Shown here piece after piece: positions 43,642 through 51,527 of a DNA stretch of 57,739 nucleotides. Within the stretch, counting starts at the first letter, position 1; every line of letters begins with the position of its first letter. Origin of the DNA: Eubacteriaceae bacterium (GTDB taxonomy: Bacteria > Bacillota > Clostridia > Peptostreptococcales > Anaerovoracaceae); NCBI GenBank assembly GCA_029012125.1, contig JAQXLM010000040.1, positions 1-57,739 on the forward strand, given 5' to 3'. Below the pieces are notes generated by a model. The model was not told where the DNA came from. It ran no database searches and saw nothing but the letters and a program-made list of their open reading frames with translations. The translations under genes were made by a program, and so were the position numbers.

Positions 43642-45297
43642 TTAGTATTCTAGAATTCTCTTAATTGCATAATTCAAAATGTCAGGGGTCCTATAATACA
43701 AATCCTCTTTTAGTACACGCTCAGTCAGTTTATGGAAATCCTTGCCCCAAGGACCTATGTTAACACAAGGCATTGATACTGCTTCAATATCCTCTAAAGG
43801 CAGGCTGTAGATGTCTCCGAAGAAAGGCATCATTTTTTCCAGACTGTCAGCTATGTCTTTTCCGTTTTTTATACTGGAATAACTCAAATCCGATATTCCT
43901 GTATAATAGTTTTCCTGAATATAATTCTGATTGTATTTCTCCTTGGTGTAGTCTGTCAGCCAGCCGTACATGTTATTAATGACATCGTCATACTCATCAG
44001 CTGCCAGCACATTTGCCACATTTGGATAATATGGCGGCATAAGTCCGATTACAACTCTAGGTGAAAGATCATCAATATAATCATATACAAAATCTACAAG
44101 TTCAAAGTTTGCCATTATCAGCGATGCATCCTTTGTCTGCAGGTCTTCCTTAAGCTGCTCCATCTTCCGATTGTACGCTTCGGTGAATATCTGACCGTGA
44201 TTGCCTTCGGCTTCTCTGTATAATTCACCGAAGTCTACCACCTTGGCTTCCCATGGAAGCCTGCGTACAGGCTGATGGGTTTTTTCGAGAAAATCGGCAT
44301 AGTTCCGGTTCATGTCACAGATGACACTTTCAAAAGCGTCATTGCAGATTTTTCGAAGCTTATCCATCAGGCCTGCAGGTGACTGATTTAATGTCAGTAC
44401 ACTTAAGCATCCATTTATGGTAAGAGGCATGGAAACATCATATGATAGCTTGTTTTCTCTCAGATAAAGCCAGGTTGGAGGCGGCGCAGCCTCACTGCCT
44501 ACCACATCTGATAATTCCATGTTTACCTCTGTTCTCCTGACGATTTCACACATTACATTTGTAGGATTCAGGCCTTCGAATACCTTTCCCGCATGAGCCA
44601 GGCATCCTCTCACATAAACGTAAGGCATTATCTTGCCTATGGAACCAAATGAGAAAACGCCATCTTCTTTAGTTTTTCTCTGGTGGGGTTCCGAGTTTAT
44701 CATGAGACGATATTTCAACCCGTATTTTTCCTTTAACTCTTTAAGAAGGGTTACCCCCGCTCTCATCCCTGCAGACAGGTTTTCTTCATCGGGAACGCCG
44801 AGTACAATTACATTTCCCTTAAAGTCATCCATCTTACAGTATTCGGATAAAAGCACCATCTGAATGGCTCCTCCACCTTTCATATCGCATACGCCACGTC
44901 CAAACAGATATGTTCCACTCTCCAGATCTTCCCTAGCCTCGTCTGCAAGAGTGTCCTTTATCTCAAAGAGTTTTTCTTCTAATTCATCCGGGGAAAAAGC
45001 CCAATCCTTTAGAAGTTTGAAATCCTCAACAGTTACCACATCGTTATGATGAATCAGCACAACTGTATCTTCTGTGCTGCCTTTACGCATAGCCCAAACT
45101 GCGGCTCTCCCAAAAGGATCTCCGACAATTGGATATGCTCCATAGAATTCGGGATGGTTCTGAAAATATTCCTGTTTGCCGAAGTAATCCAGAAAGAATT
45201 TCTCAGCTGACTTTTCGCTGTAGGAATTACTTATACTCTGAGCCTCAACATATGAATATAAAGTCTCTTTGATCTGTCTTGCAATATTTTCTACCAT
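43642..45297 (-). CDS. rocB: RocB-like M20 peptidase
   Basis: From ATG 45297 (GGGGAGG upstream; the GTG at 45303 is too close to it) the protein has 551 residues, the size of RocB, which is longer than ordinary M20 enzymes. It shows VVLIHHNDVVTVED, GVCDMKGGGAIQMVLLSEYC, GVPDEENLSAGMRAGVTLL and MINSEPHQ as metal and catalytic motifs. RocB is associated with arginine utilisation, although its reaction has not been proven; family knowledge suggests hydrolysis of an amide bond. It starts 16 bases after the DDAH-like stop in an operon under sigma-54 control. Confidence 0.88.
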   Translation of the reverse strand: MVENIARQIKETLYSYVEAQSISNSYSEKSAEKFFLDYFGKQEYFQNHPEFYGAYPIVGDPFGRAAVWAMRKGSTEDTVVLIHHNDVVTVEDFKLLKDWAFSPDELEEKLFEIKDTLADEAREDLESGTYLFGRGVCDMKGGGAIQMVLLSEYCKMDDFKGNVIVLGVPDEENLSAGMRAGVTLLKELKEKYGLKYRLMINSEPHQRKTKEDGVFSFGSIGKIMPYVYVRGCLAHAGKVFEGLNPTNVMCEIVRRTEVNMELSDVVGSEAAPPPTWLYLRENKLSYDVSMPLTINGCLSVLTLNQSPAGLMDKLRKICNDAFESVICDMNRNYADFLEKTHQPVRRLPWEAKVVDFGELYREAEGNHGQIFTEAYNRKMEQLKEDLQTKDASLIMANFELVDFVYDYIDDLSPRVVIGLMPPYYPNVANVLAADEYDDVINNMYGWLTDYTKEKYNQNYIQENYYTGISDLSYSSIKNGKDIADSLEKMMPFFGDIYSLPLEDIEAVSMPCVNIGPWGKDFHKLTERVLKEDLYYRTPDILNYAIKRILEY

Positions 45298-45313
45298 TTT
45301 CACCCTCCCCGGT

Positions 45314-46189
45314 TTATAGTCTATATAATGGTGATGTCAGACATGTAGGTCCGCCTGTACCCTTGTAGGACAGTTCCTTGCCTTCATAAGTAAGAACTTC
45401 TACACCTGCATCTCTCATCTTCTGAATGATTTCAGGATTTCCGTCGATTGTGATGCACTTGCCCGGTTCTAAGCATAGTACGTTAGTTCCCAGGTAATCG
45501 TATTCTTCGTCGTTACATTCGATTAGCTGAATACCTCTTTCAATAAGAAGTTCTCTGAAGAATACAGGCATATATTTGGAATATACTACAGCTTTGTCAA
45601 CGTCTACAAAACTGATAATGCTCATCAGATGCAGACAGCAGTCTTCACCGTCGCCGTGTGGCATTGGTATAATAATATATTCATCGATTATGCCTTCTGT
45701 AAGTTCCTTAAACTGTCTGATACCTTCATCATTAGTTCTGTAGCCTCTTCCGATTGCTACTGTCTTTTCGTCAATCCATAATACGTCTCCGCCTTCCATT
45801 TTTCCCGGAGCCTTAATCTCGCCTAATGTAGGGATGCCGATTGATTCAAGATAAGCCTGTGTTGCAAGATATTCCTTGCTTCTAAGCTCTTTTCCCATAG
45901 GGAAATAAATCGCACCCTTCTTGGTGATCTTAAGTGGATCGTGTGTATAAATTGAATCGAGACCTGTTCTGTCATCCTGTGGAAGATAATATACGTTTTC
46001 TACGTTTTCAGTAATGTACTTTTCAAAAACAGCGTATTCTTCCAATACCTTTTCATAATCAGGGCAACCGAAGTATTTAAAATCTTCCCATGTTTTGTCC
46101 AGATTTTCCTGACTGATAAAAGCATTTTCAGGTTTCTTAATAAGAATTGATTCGATTTTTCCTACCATTGACTGGCATCCGTATTTCAT
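45314..46189 (-). CDS. Dimethylargininase / arginine deiminase-family enzyme
   Basis: From ATG 46189 (GGAGG eight bases upstream; the longer frame adds 12 residues) the 291-residue protein has DDAH-like motifs: THDPLKIT, KMEGGDVLWID, GRGYRTNDEGIRQF, CLHLMSIISFVD (catalytic His) and GGPTCLTSPL (catalytic Cys near the C-terminus). Such enzymes hydrolyse guanidino groups, methylated arginines to citrulline plus methylamine, or arginine to citrulline plus ammonia. Substrate cannot be fixed; this protein also resembles amidinotransferase-fold relatives. It is the first gene of the sigma-54 operon. Confidence 0.82.
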   Translation of the reverse strand: MKYGCQSMVGKIESILIKKPENAFISQENLDKTWEDFKYFGCPDYEKVLEEYAVFEKYITENVENVYYLPQDDRTGLDSIYTHDPLKITKKGAIYFPMGKELRSKEYLATQAYLESIGIPTLGEIKAPGKMEGGDVLWIDEKTVAIGRGYRTNDEGIRQFKELTEGIIDEYIIIPMPHGDGEDCCLHLMSIISFVDVDKAVVYSKYMPVFFRELLIERGIQLIECNDEEYDYLGTNVLCLEPGKCITIDGNPEIIQKMRDAGVEVLTYEGKELSYKGTGGPTCLTSPLYRL

Positions 46190-46238
46190 AGTAATTTCCT
46201 CCCTTTTATAGAAATCTTCCTTCATGCCATATTATTAT

Positions 46239-46255
46239 AGCAATCATCGTGCCAA
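46239..46255 (-). promoter_or_regulatory. Sigma-54 (-24/-12) promoter of the DDAH-rocB-AGCS operon
   Basis: On the minus strand TTGGCAC (46255-46249), five bases, then TTGCT (46243-46239) reproduces the TGGCAC-N5-TTGCW sigma-54 consensus. It lies about 50 bases upstream of the ATG at 46189. The gene just upstream encodes a sigma-54 activator. Confidence 0.85.
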
Positions 46256-46298
46256 CTGTATTTTAAATCCACAATATGTATAATTATTCGCGAAAATA

Positions 46299-46319
46299 CG
46301 GTTTTTCCCTGAAAAACCG
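46299..46319. repeat. Inverted repeat 1 upstream of the sigma-54 promoter
   Basis: CGGTTTTTC (46299-46307) and GAAAAACCG (46311-46319) are perfect 9-base arms three bases apart, about 45 bases upstream of the -24 element. It could be an activator site or a short hairpin. Confidence 0.6.
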
Positions 46320-46338
46320 CCTGTTTATGCATATAATC

Positions 46339-46355
46339 CCGGTGGTTTCCACCGG
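46339..46355. repeat. Inverted repeat 2 upstream of the sigma-54 promoter
   Basis: CCGGTGG (46339-46345) and CCACCGG (46349-46355) are perfect 7-base arms three bases apart, about 85 bases upstream of the -24 element. It is a candidate upstream activating sequence. Confidence 0.6.
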
Positions 46356-46385
46356 TGGACACCTTCCTAGGGACATAAAACCCGC

Positions 46386-46434
46386 ACGGTGCGAAAAAAT
46401 TTTTTCGCTCGGCGCAAAAAATTTTTCGCACCGT
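46386..46434. repeat. Large inverted repeat built from two A-tract/T-tract palindromes
   Basis: The arm starting ACGGTGCG at 46386 pairs with CGCACCGT ending at 46434, about 23 bases each with one indel. Each arm is itself palindromic: 46391-46408 is a perfect 18-base palindrome with six As followed by six Ts between GCG and CGC, and 46412-46429 is close to it. It lies between the regulator stop (46486) and the sigma-54 promoter, so it may end the regulator transcript or serve as a curved activator site. The short frames crossing it are not genes. Confidence 0.7.
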
Positions 46435-46485
46435 ACCGCGCTGAATGCTGCATGATTCACCGGCTGTGTCTCCACAGTGACTTTC

Positions 46486-47871
46486 TCATAGCTTGATATT
46501 ATATTTTTGAAGTTTGTAGTTGAGTGCCTGCCTTGTAATGTTCAAAGCCCTGGCTGCTTCTGTAGGCGTCGGGTTCTCCTTCACTATTTCGCTGATAATC
46601 ATCTTCTCAAATTCATTGACAACACTCGTAAGGGGAGTTCCCTCCTTCATCATAGAGAACCAGTTGCTCATATTGTTCTGCTCCTGATTATTCTTCTCAT
46701 ACAAGATGTGTTCAGGAATGTCTCCGATGGTGATTTCATCACCCTGAACCATGTTGAAGGCGTATTCTATGGCGTTTCTCAGCTCTCTGATATTTCCGTA
46801 CCACGGATAGTTCATAAAAGCCTTCTTTACCAGCTCCGAGCAAGCCTTAACATGTTTTCCGGTCTCCTGATTGTATTTTTCGATAAAATGCCTTGTCAGA
46901 ATCTGAATGTCTGTTTTTCTCTCTGACAGCTTAGGCAGCCTGATTTGAACAACACCAAGTCTGTAGAACAAATCTTCTCTCAGCCTTCCCTCGGCAACTG
47001 CCTCCTCCGGCTTCTCGTTCATGGCGGAAACAACTCTTACGTTGATCTTGATTTCTTTTTCATCTCCGATACGTCTTATTTTCTGCTCTTCGATGGCCTT
47101 AAGAATTTTACCCTGAAGTGATATTTCCATGGAATTCACTTCATCCAGGAACAAAGTCCCGTTATTTGCAAGCTCAAACAGTCCTTTCTTGTCTTCAGCA
47201 CCCGTATAACTACCTCTGGTGGTACCGAAAAGTGTTGACTCCAGCAGTCCGGCAGGAATCGCAGCACAGTTCTGAGATATGAAAGGGTGCTTATGCCTAG
47301 CGCTGTGAGTGTGTAAAGACTGTGCGACCAGTTCCTTTCCGGTTCCCGTTTCCCCGCAAATCATCACAAAAGACTCTCCAGCAGCAATTCGCTCTACTCT
47401 TTCTTTGATTTCCTCCATACGCTCATCGGCAGTAATGATATCGTCCAGACAATACAACTGTCCCGGCTTAGGTGTATTCTTGAAATACTTATTGGTTTCT
47501 TTTCTGTATGGCTCTCCGTCACTGCTGAGATATACCGTTCCCTCGATTGCCCCGATTACCTCTCCGTCCATGATGATGGGGTATGTACTGCTTAAAAATC
47601 TAAGGCACTTACCGTTTATGTCCGTCAGGCACTGTACCTCATCGATAATAGGCTTTTTGTATTTAACCGCTCTGTAATGACTGGAGGTTTCCTCGGTCAG
47701 CTCAGGATAAACATCCAGAATGTTCTTTCCCGTGTATCCTTCATTCTTTACACTTTTATCGTCATCGTTGAACAGTGCCGAATACTCGATTACACCCTGT
47801 TTGTCAGTAATCATTATAGAATCCAGCCTATCGTACATGTCGGAAAATCTTTCAAGTACAAAAGTATGCAT
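46486..47871 (-). CDS. Sigma-54-dependent activator, PAS + AAA+ + Fis HTH (RocR-like)
   Basis: The 461-residue protein has a PAS sensor (residues ~10-115), an AAA+ domain (~145-380) with Walker A GETGTGKE (173-180), the sigma-54 contact loop GSYTGA (220-225, a variant of GAFTGA) and Walker B LFLDEV (240-245), and a Fis-type helix-turn-helix at the end (PTEAARALNITRQALNYKLQKYNI). It binds upstream activating sequences and drives RNA polymerase with sigma-54. It probably controls the adjacent DDAH-rocB-AGCS operon. It starts 18 bases after the nucleoside phosphorylase stop. Confidence 0.9.
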   Translation of the reverse strand: MHTFVLERFSDMYDRLDSIMITDKQGVIEYSALFNDDDKSVKNEGYTGKNILDVYPELTEETSSHYRAVKYKKPIIDEVQCLTDINGKCLRFLSSTYPIIMDGEVIGAIEGTVYLSSDGEPYRKETNKYFKNTPKPGQLYCLDDIITADERMEEIKERVERIAAGESFVMICGETGTGKELVAQSLHTHSARHKHPFISQNCAAIPAGLLESTLFGTTRGSYTGAEDKKGLFELANNGTLFLDEVNSMEISLQGKILKAIEEQKIRRIGDEKEIKINVRVVSAMNEKPEEAVAEGRLREDLFYRLGVVQIRLPKLSERKTDIQILTRHFIEKYNQETGKHVKACSELVKKAFMNYPWYGNIRELRNAIEYAFNMVQGDEITIGDIPEHILYEKNNQEQNNMSNWFSMMKEGTPLTSVVNEFEKMIISEIVKENPTPTEAARALNITRQALNYKLQKYNIKL

Positions 47872-47889
47872 GCCGTATTTCCTTTCTCA

Positions 47890-48600
47890 CTAATCTTCTA
47901 TCAAAGTTTCCAGACCCAGTTCAATCATATCGTTCAGGCCTCTTTCCTTCTGTTCGTCGCTCATCTGCTCCTCAGGTCTGTACAGATTAATTACCACTGA
48001 TACGATCATAAGAGCTTTAACCCCTTCCTTTGCCGCAACAGTGTACAGTCCTGCACCCTCCTGCTCAGACAGAAGTATGCCGTATTTTTCCCACTGTCTG
48101 CTGTACTCTGCCTTGTTGTCTACATAGAGATAATCGTTGGAAAGAGTGTTTCCCACAGTTACATCTAATCCCTTGTCTTTGGCCAGATGATATGCCTTGT
48201 GTAGCAGGTCAAAATCCGCTACAGGTGCAAATGTACCGGGTAAATGATACATATTAAGGGATGAGGTTGTGCTGACTGCAGATGATAAAACTATATCGCC
48301 CACGTTCAGAGACTCTCTTACAGCTCCCCCGGTTCCTATTCTCACAAGCTTTTTGCAGCCGTATTCTCTGCAAAGCTCTGTTGTATAAATCATAATGGAT
48401 GGAATTCCCATTCCTGTTCCCATTACAGTCACCTTCTGACCTTTATATGTGCCTGTGTATCCGTACATTCCTCTGATCTCATTTATACAAACGGCATCCT
48501 CCAGAAACTTCTCTGCAATGTATTTTGCTCTGAGGGGATCCCCCGGGAGCAGTACATTGGGGGCAATTTCACCCGGTTTAGCGTTTATATGCATGCTCAT
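47890..48600 (-). CDS. DeoD/Udp-family nucleoside phosphorylase, specificity unclear
   Basis: The 236-residue protein keeps the phosphate-site features of hexameric phosphorylases: MHINA start, LLPGDPLRAKYIAE, GTGMGIPS and RIGTGGAV. The usual MEME is SEQE at 178-181, and the SD of PNP that holds the catalytic Asp204 is SVV (201-203), followed by INLYRPEEQ. That loop is more like uridine phosphorylase (GVIVNRT...). So purine specificity by analogy with DeoD is doubtful. It is upstream of the sigma-54 regulator by 18 bases, and has its own promoter. Confidence 0.78.
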   Translation of the reverse strand: MSMHINAKPGEIAPNVLLPGDPLRAKYIAEKFLEDAVCINEIRGMYGYTGTYKGQKVTVMGTGMGIPSIMIYTTELCREYGCKKLVRIGTGGAVRESLNVGDIVLSSAVSTTSSLNMYHLPGTFAPVADFDLLHKAYHLAKDKGLDVTVGNTLSNDYLYVDNKAEYSRQWEKYGILLSEQEGAGLYTVAAKEGVKALMIVSVVINLYRPEEQMSDEQKERGLNDMIELGLETLIED

Positions 48601-48636
48601 GTTATCAAATCTCCTTTGTTTAAATTACATAAATAA

Positions 48637-48665
48637 ATAATATCACTTTTATTCTTTCATAACAA
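48637..48665 (-). promoter_or_regulatory. Promoter of the phosphorylase-regulator transcript
   Basis: On the minus strand TTGTTA (48665-48660) and TATTAT (48642-48637) are 17 bases apart. GGAG precedes the ATG at 48600. Confidence 0.55.
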
Positions 48666-48667
48666 GG

Positions 48668-48696
48668 TTGAAAACCTACGACCCTTTGGATATAAT
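48668..48696 (+). promoter_or_regulatory. Promoter of azlCD
   Basis: TTGAAA (48668-48673) and a perfect TATAAT (48691-48696) are 17 bases apart. Its -35 is two bases from that of the divergent phosphorylase promoter, so the two promoters are back to back. Confidence 0.68.
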
Positions 48697-48729
48697 AAAA
48701 TTTAGCGATTCTAATTATAAGAGGTAAAA

Positions 48730-49548
48730 ATGTCTAAAAAAAAGTATTATTCAATCAAAGACAGTGAGAACCGGACAGCCTTTCGGGATGGCATGCGAAA
48801 TGGAATTCCCATCGGTTTAGGATATCTTGCGGTTGGATTTTCTCTGGGAATAGCAGCAAAAAACGCAGGTCTTACCCCCGGTCAGAACTTTCTTGTCAGC
48901 ATTCTCTGCAATGCTTCAGCCGGACAGTATGCCGGACTTACAGTCATAGCCATAGCCGGCTCATATCTGGCTATTGCTCTTATGACCTTTATAGCCAATG
49001 CCCGCTATATGCTTATGAGCTGTGCTTTGAGCCAGCGCCTGGATCCGGGAACTGCATGGTGGCACAGAATGCTTATTGCCATGGGAATAACTGACGAAAT
49101 ATTTGCGGTAACGGTTTCCAGACCCGGTTTCATTAACCCCTGGTGCACCTATGGAGCCCTGCTGATCGCATCACCTATGTGGGCCACGGGAAATGCCATC
49201 GGCTGCTTTGCCGGAAATATTATGCCTGTACGACTTGTCAGCGCACTAAGCGTAGCTCTCTTTGGAATGTTCTTGGCAGTAATCATTCCTCCTGCAAGAA
49301 AAAGCAGAATCATCGCTGCACTTATAGTTGTAAGCTTTGCTGCAAGCTATGCATGCGCACACCTTCCTGTTATATCATCTGTTTCAGGCGGTACCAGGAC
49401 CATAATTCTGACTGTTGCCATATCCACTGCTGCTGCGATTTTGTTCCCTCATGCCGAAGCTTCTGATTCGGAACAATGTGGCGAAAATGCAGATTTAGAG
49501 GATGCCCTTGAAGGTGGGGTATTGGAGGTGGCCGAAAATGAGCAATAA
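48730..49548 (+). CDS. azlC: Branched-chain amino acid exporter large subunit
   Basis: The 272-residue protein begins FRDGMRNGIPIGLGYLAVGFSLGIAAKNAGLTP and contains FIANARYMLMSCALSQRL, the AzlC signature, with seven or eight membrane segments. AzlC with AzlD exports branched-chain amino acids, or other amino acids in relatives. GAGGT precedes the ATG. The C-terminus is an acidic tail. It overlaps azlD by 11 bases. Confidence 0.9.
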   Translation: MSKKKYYSIKDSENRTAFRDGMRNGIPIGLGYLAVGFSLGIAAKNAGLTPGQNFLVSILCNASAGQYAGLTVIAIAGSYLAIALMTFIANARYMLMSCALSQRLDPGTAWWHRMLIAMGITDEIFAVTVSRPGFINPWCTYGALLIASPMWATGNAIGCFAGNIMPVRLVSALSVALFGMFLAVIIPPARKSRIIAALIVVSFAASYACAHLPVISSVSGGTRTIILTVAISTAAAILFPHAEASDSEQCGENADLEDALEGGVLEVAENEQ

Positions 49549-49846
49549 TGTATATATTTACATACTTATCATGTTTGGAGTAAGCTATCTTATCAGGGTG
49601 CTGCCCCTTACCCTAATAAGGAAACAGATTGAAAACCGGTTTGTTCAGTCTTTCCTGTATTATGTACCATATGTTACTCTTGCGGTAATGACCTTTCCTG
49701 CTATCGTCGAAGCGACTCAAAGCCCTCTTGCAGGTGCTCTGGCCTTAGTGGTCGGAATAGTTGCAGCGTGGTTTGAGGCAAGCCTGTTCAGCGTTGCGGC
49801 TATGTGCTGTGCTGTGGTCCTTGTTGCTGAATTATTTTTGGTTTAA
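49538..49846 (+). CDS. azlD: Branched-chain amino acid exporter small subunit
   Basis: Starting from ATG 49538 (GGAGG in the end of azlC) it is 102 residues with four membrane segments and VLPLTLIRKQIENRFVQSFLYYVPYVTLAVMTFPAI, typical AzlD. The longer frame adds 12 unsupported residues. It is translationally coupled to azlC and needed with it for export. Confidence 0.9.
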   Translation: MSNNVYIYILIMFGVSYLIRVLPLTLIRKQIENRFVQSFLYYVPYVTLAVMTFPAIVEATQSPLAGALALVVGIVAAWFEASLFSVAAMCCAVVLVAELFLV

Positions 49847-49883
49847 TTCTGACATTGATATAAGAATGATAAAAGAAATGAAA

Positions 49884-49914
49884 AACCGCGCCTCTCGTAT
49901 CGAGAAGCGCGGTT
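49884..49914. terminator. Bidirectional terminator between azlD and the SSS symporter gene
   Basis: AACCGCGCCTCTCG (49884-49897) pairs with 49901-49914 with a single mismatch and a three-base loop. T/A-rich runs border it on both strands. Confidence 0.8.
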
Positions 49915-49929
49915 AAGTTTATGTCTTTT

Positions 49930-51489
49930 TTACTCACCTAAGCTGTCTGTAATATCAACAGTCTTCTTGCTATGGTAGCATTCAAACATCTTGTCCACTT
50001 CTTTCGGACGGGTACTCTGTGTAAAAGCACTTATAATCGGAACGATGATAAGTCCGCCTACCATTGCGAATACACCGGAGAACAGAGAATTTCTAAATAC
50101 GAATGAAAGCACTGCGTTTCCTGAAATGTCCCACAGACCCAGAGAAATGATAAGCTGAATCACTTCCAGACCTACACCGTAGATAAAGGAAACTACAACA
50201 GCAGCCTTTGTTGTTTTCTTGTAATACAGACCATATAAGAACGGTGCAAGGAAAGCTCCTGCAAGAGCACCCCATGATACACCCATCATCTGTGCGATAA
50301 ACAGGCTCTTGCTTCTTGCCTGTTTTATGGCGATAATTGCGGAGATTACGATAAATATTACTATAAATATTCTCATAATCAGCATCTTACGCTGTTCACT
50401 TATCTCTTTCCTGGAGATTGGATTTACCAGGTCAAGAGTAGCTGTTGAGCCACTTGTAAGAACCAGTGATGACAGAGTCGACATGGAAGCTGATAGTACA
50501 AGAACTATTACAATTCCGATTACCATCGGTGAAAGTGTTGAAAGCATTGCCGGAATAATGGAATCGAATCCGTTTGTGGCAACATCGATATCATACAGTC
50601 TTCCGAAGCCTCCCAGGAAGTAGCATCCACCTGCTACAACAATAGCAAACAGAGTGGAGATTACCGTTCCCTTTTTGATAGAGTCTTCATTTTTGATCGC
50701 GTAGAACTTACCTACCATCTGAGGAAGTCCCCATGTACCTAAAGATGTAAGCATTACTACAAACAGCAGGAACAGAGGATCAGGTCCTAAGAATGATGCG
50801 TACTGCCATCCTCCGTTTTCACTTGTTGCAAGGCCTTCCATAGCTGCCATGAGACCACCGTTGTCGTGAAGCACTGCAAGGATTACCATAACAATACCGC
50901 CCAGCATGATAAGTCCCTGAATAAAGTCGTTAATAGCAGTAGCCATATAACCACCAATTAATACGTATACTCCTGTTAATACTGCCATAGCAATTACGCA
51001 AACAGAATAGTCCACATTGTTAAATGCCATGGAGAACAATCTTGATAGACCATTATACAGTGATGCTGTATAAGGAATCAGGAATACGCATGTAATTGCT
51101 GATGCGGCAATCTTAATTTTTTCAGATTCAAAACGAGATCCGAAGAAATCCGGCATTGTCTTGCTGGAAAGGTGCTGAGTCATAATTCTCGTTCTTCTTC
51201 CCAGAATACTCCATGCAAGAAGTGAACCGATGAAAGCGTTACCCAGGCCTATCCATGTTGAAGACAGACCGAATGTCCATCCGAACTGTCCCGCATATCC
51301 AACAAAGATTACAGCTGAGAAATAGGAAGTACCAAAAGCGAAAGCACTCAGCCACGGTCCGACTGAACGGGAACCCAGTACAAACCCGTTAACGTCCGTT
51401 GCGTGTTTTCTTGATCTTATACCTATACCAACCATCAGAGCAAAGAAGCAGATGATAAGGCACAAGGTAATAATCATGGTTGTTGTCAT
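49930..51489 (-). CDS. Sodium:solute symporter (SSS family)
   Basis: The 519-residue protein has about 13 membrane segments. The SSS start VNGFVLGSRSVGPWLSAFAFGTSYFSAVIFVGYAGQFGW and WIGLGNAFIGSLLAW resemble PutP/acetate-type symporters. It couples solute uptake to Na+. AGAGG precedes the ATG. It lies 38 bases after the acyl-CoA ligase gene on the same strand, which suggests that the solute is the ligase's acid substrate (inference). Confidence 0.88.
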   Translation of the reverse strand: MTTTMIITLCLIICFFALMVGIGIRSRKHATDVNGFVLGSRSVGPWLSAFAFGTSYFSAVIFVGYAGQFGWTFGLSSTWIGLGNAFIGSLLAWSILGRRTRIMTQHLSSKTMPDFFGSRFESEKIKIAASAITCVFLIPYTASLYNGLSRLFSMAFNNVDYSVCVIAMAVLTGVYVLIGGYMATAINDFIQGLIMLGGIVMVILAVLHDNGGLMAAMEGLATSENGGWQYASFLGPDPLFLLFVVMLTSLGTWGLPQMVGKFYAIKNEDSIKKGTVISTLFAIVVAGGCYFLGGFGRLYDIDVATNGFDSIIPAMLSTLSPMVIGIVIVLVLSASMSTLSSLVLTSGSTATLDLVNPISRKEISEQRKMLIMRIFIVIFIVISAIIAIKQARSKSLFIAQMMGVSWGALAGAFLAPFLYGLYYKKTTKAAVVVSFIYGVGLEVIQLIISLGLWDISGNAVLSFVFRNSLFSGVFAMVGGLIIVPIISAFTQSTRPKEVDKMFECYHSKKTVDITDSLGE

Positions 51490-51527
51490 TTCGAATTACC
51501 TCTCTTAATTAGATTATTAGCCTTTGA

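Noticed and set aside
46222..46475. Two short overlapping minus-strand frames
   Set aside because: They cross the sigma-54 promoter and three inverted repeats, and have low-complexity or arginine/phenylalanine-rich translations; the DNA is better explained as regulatory.
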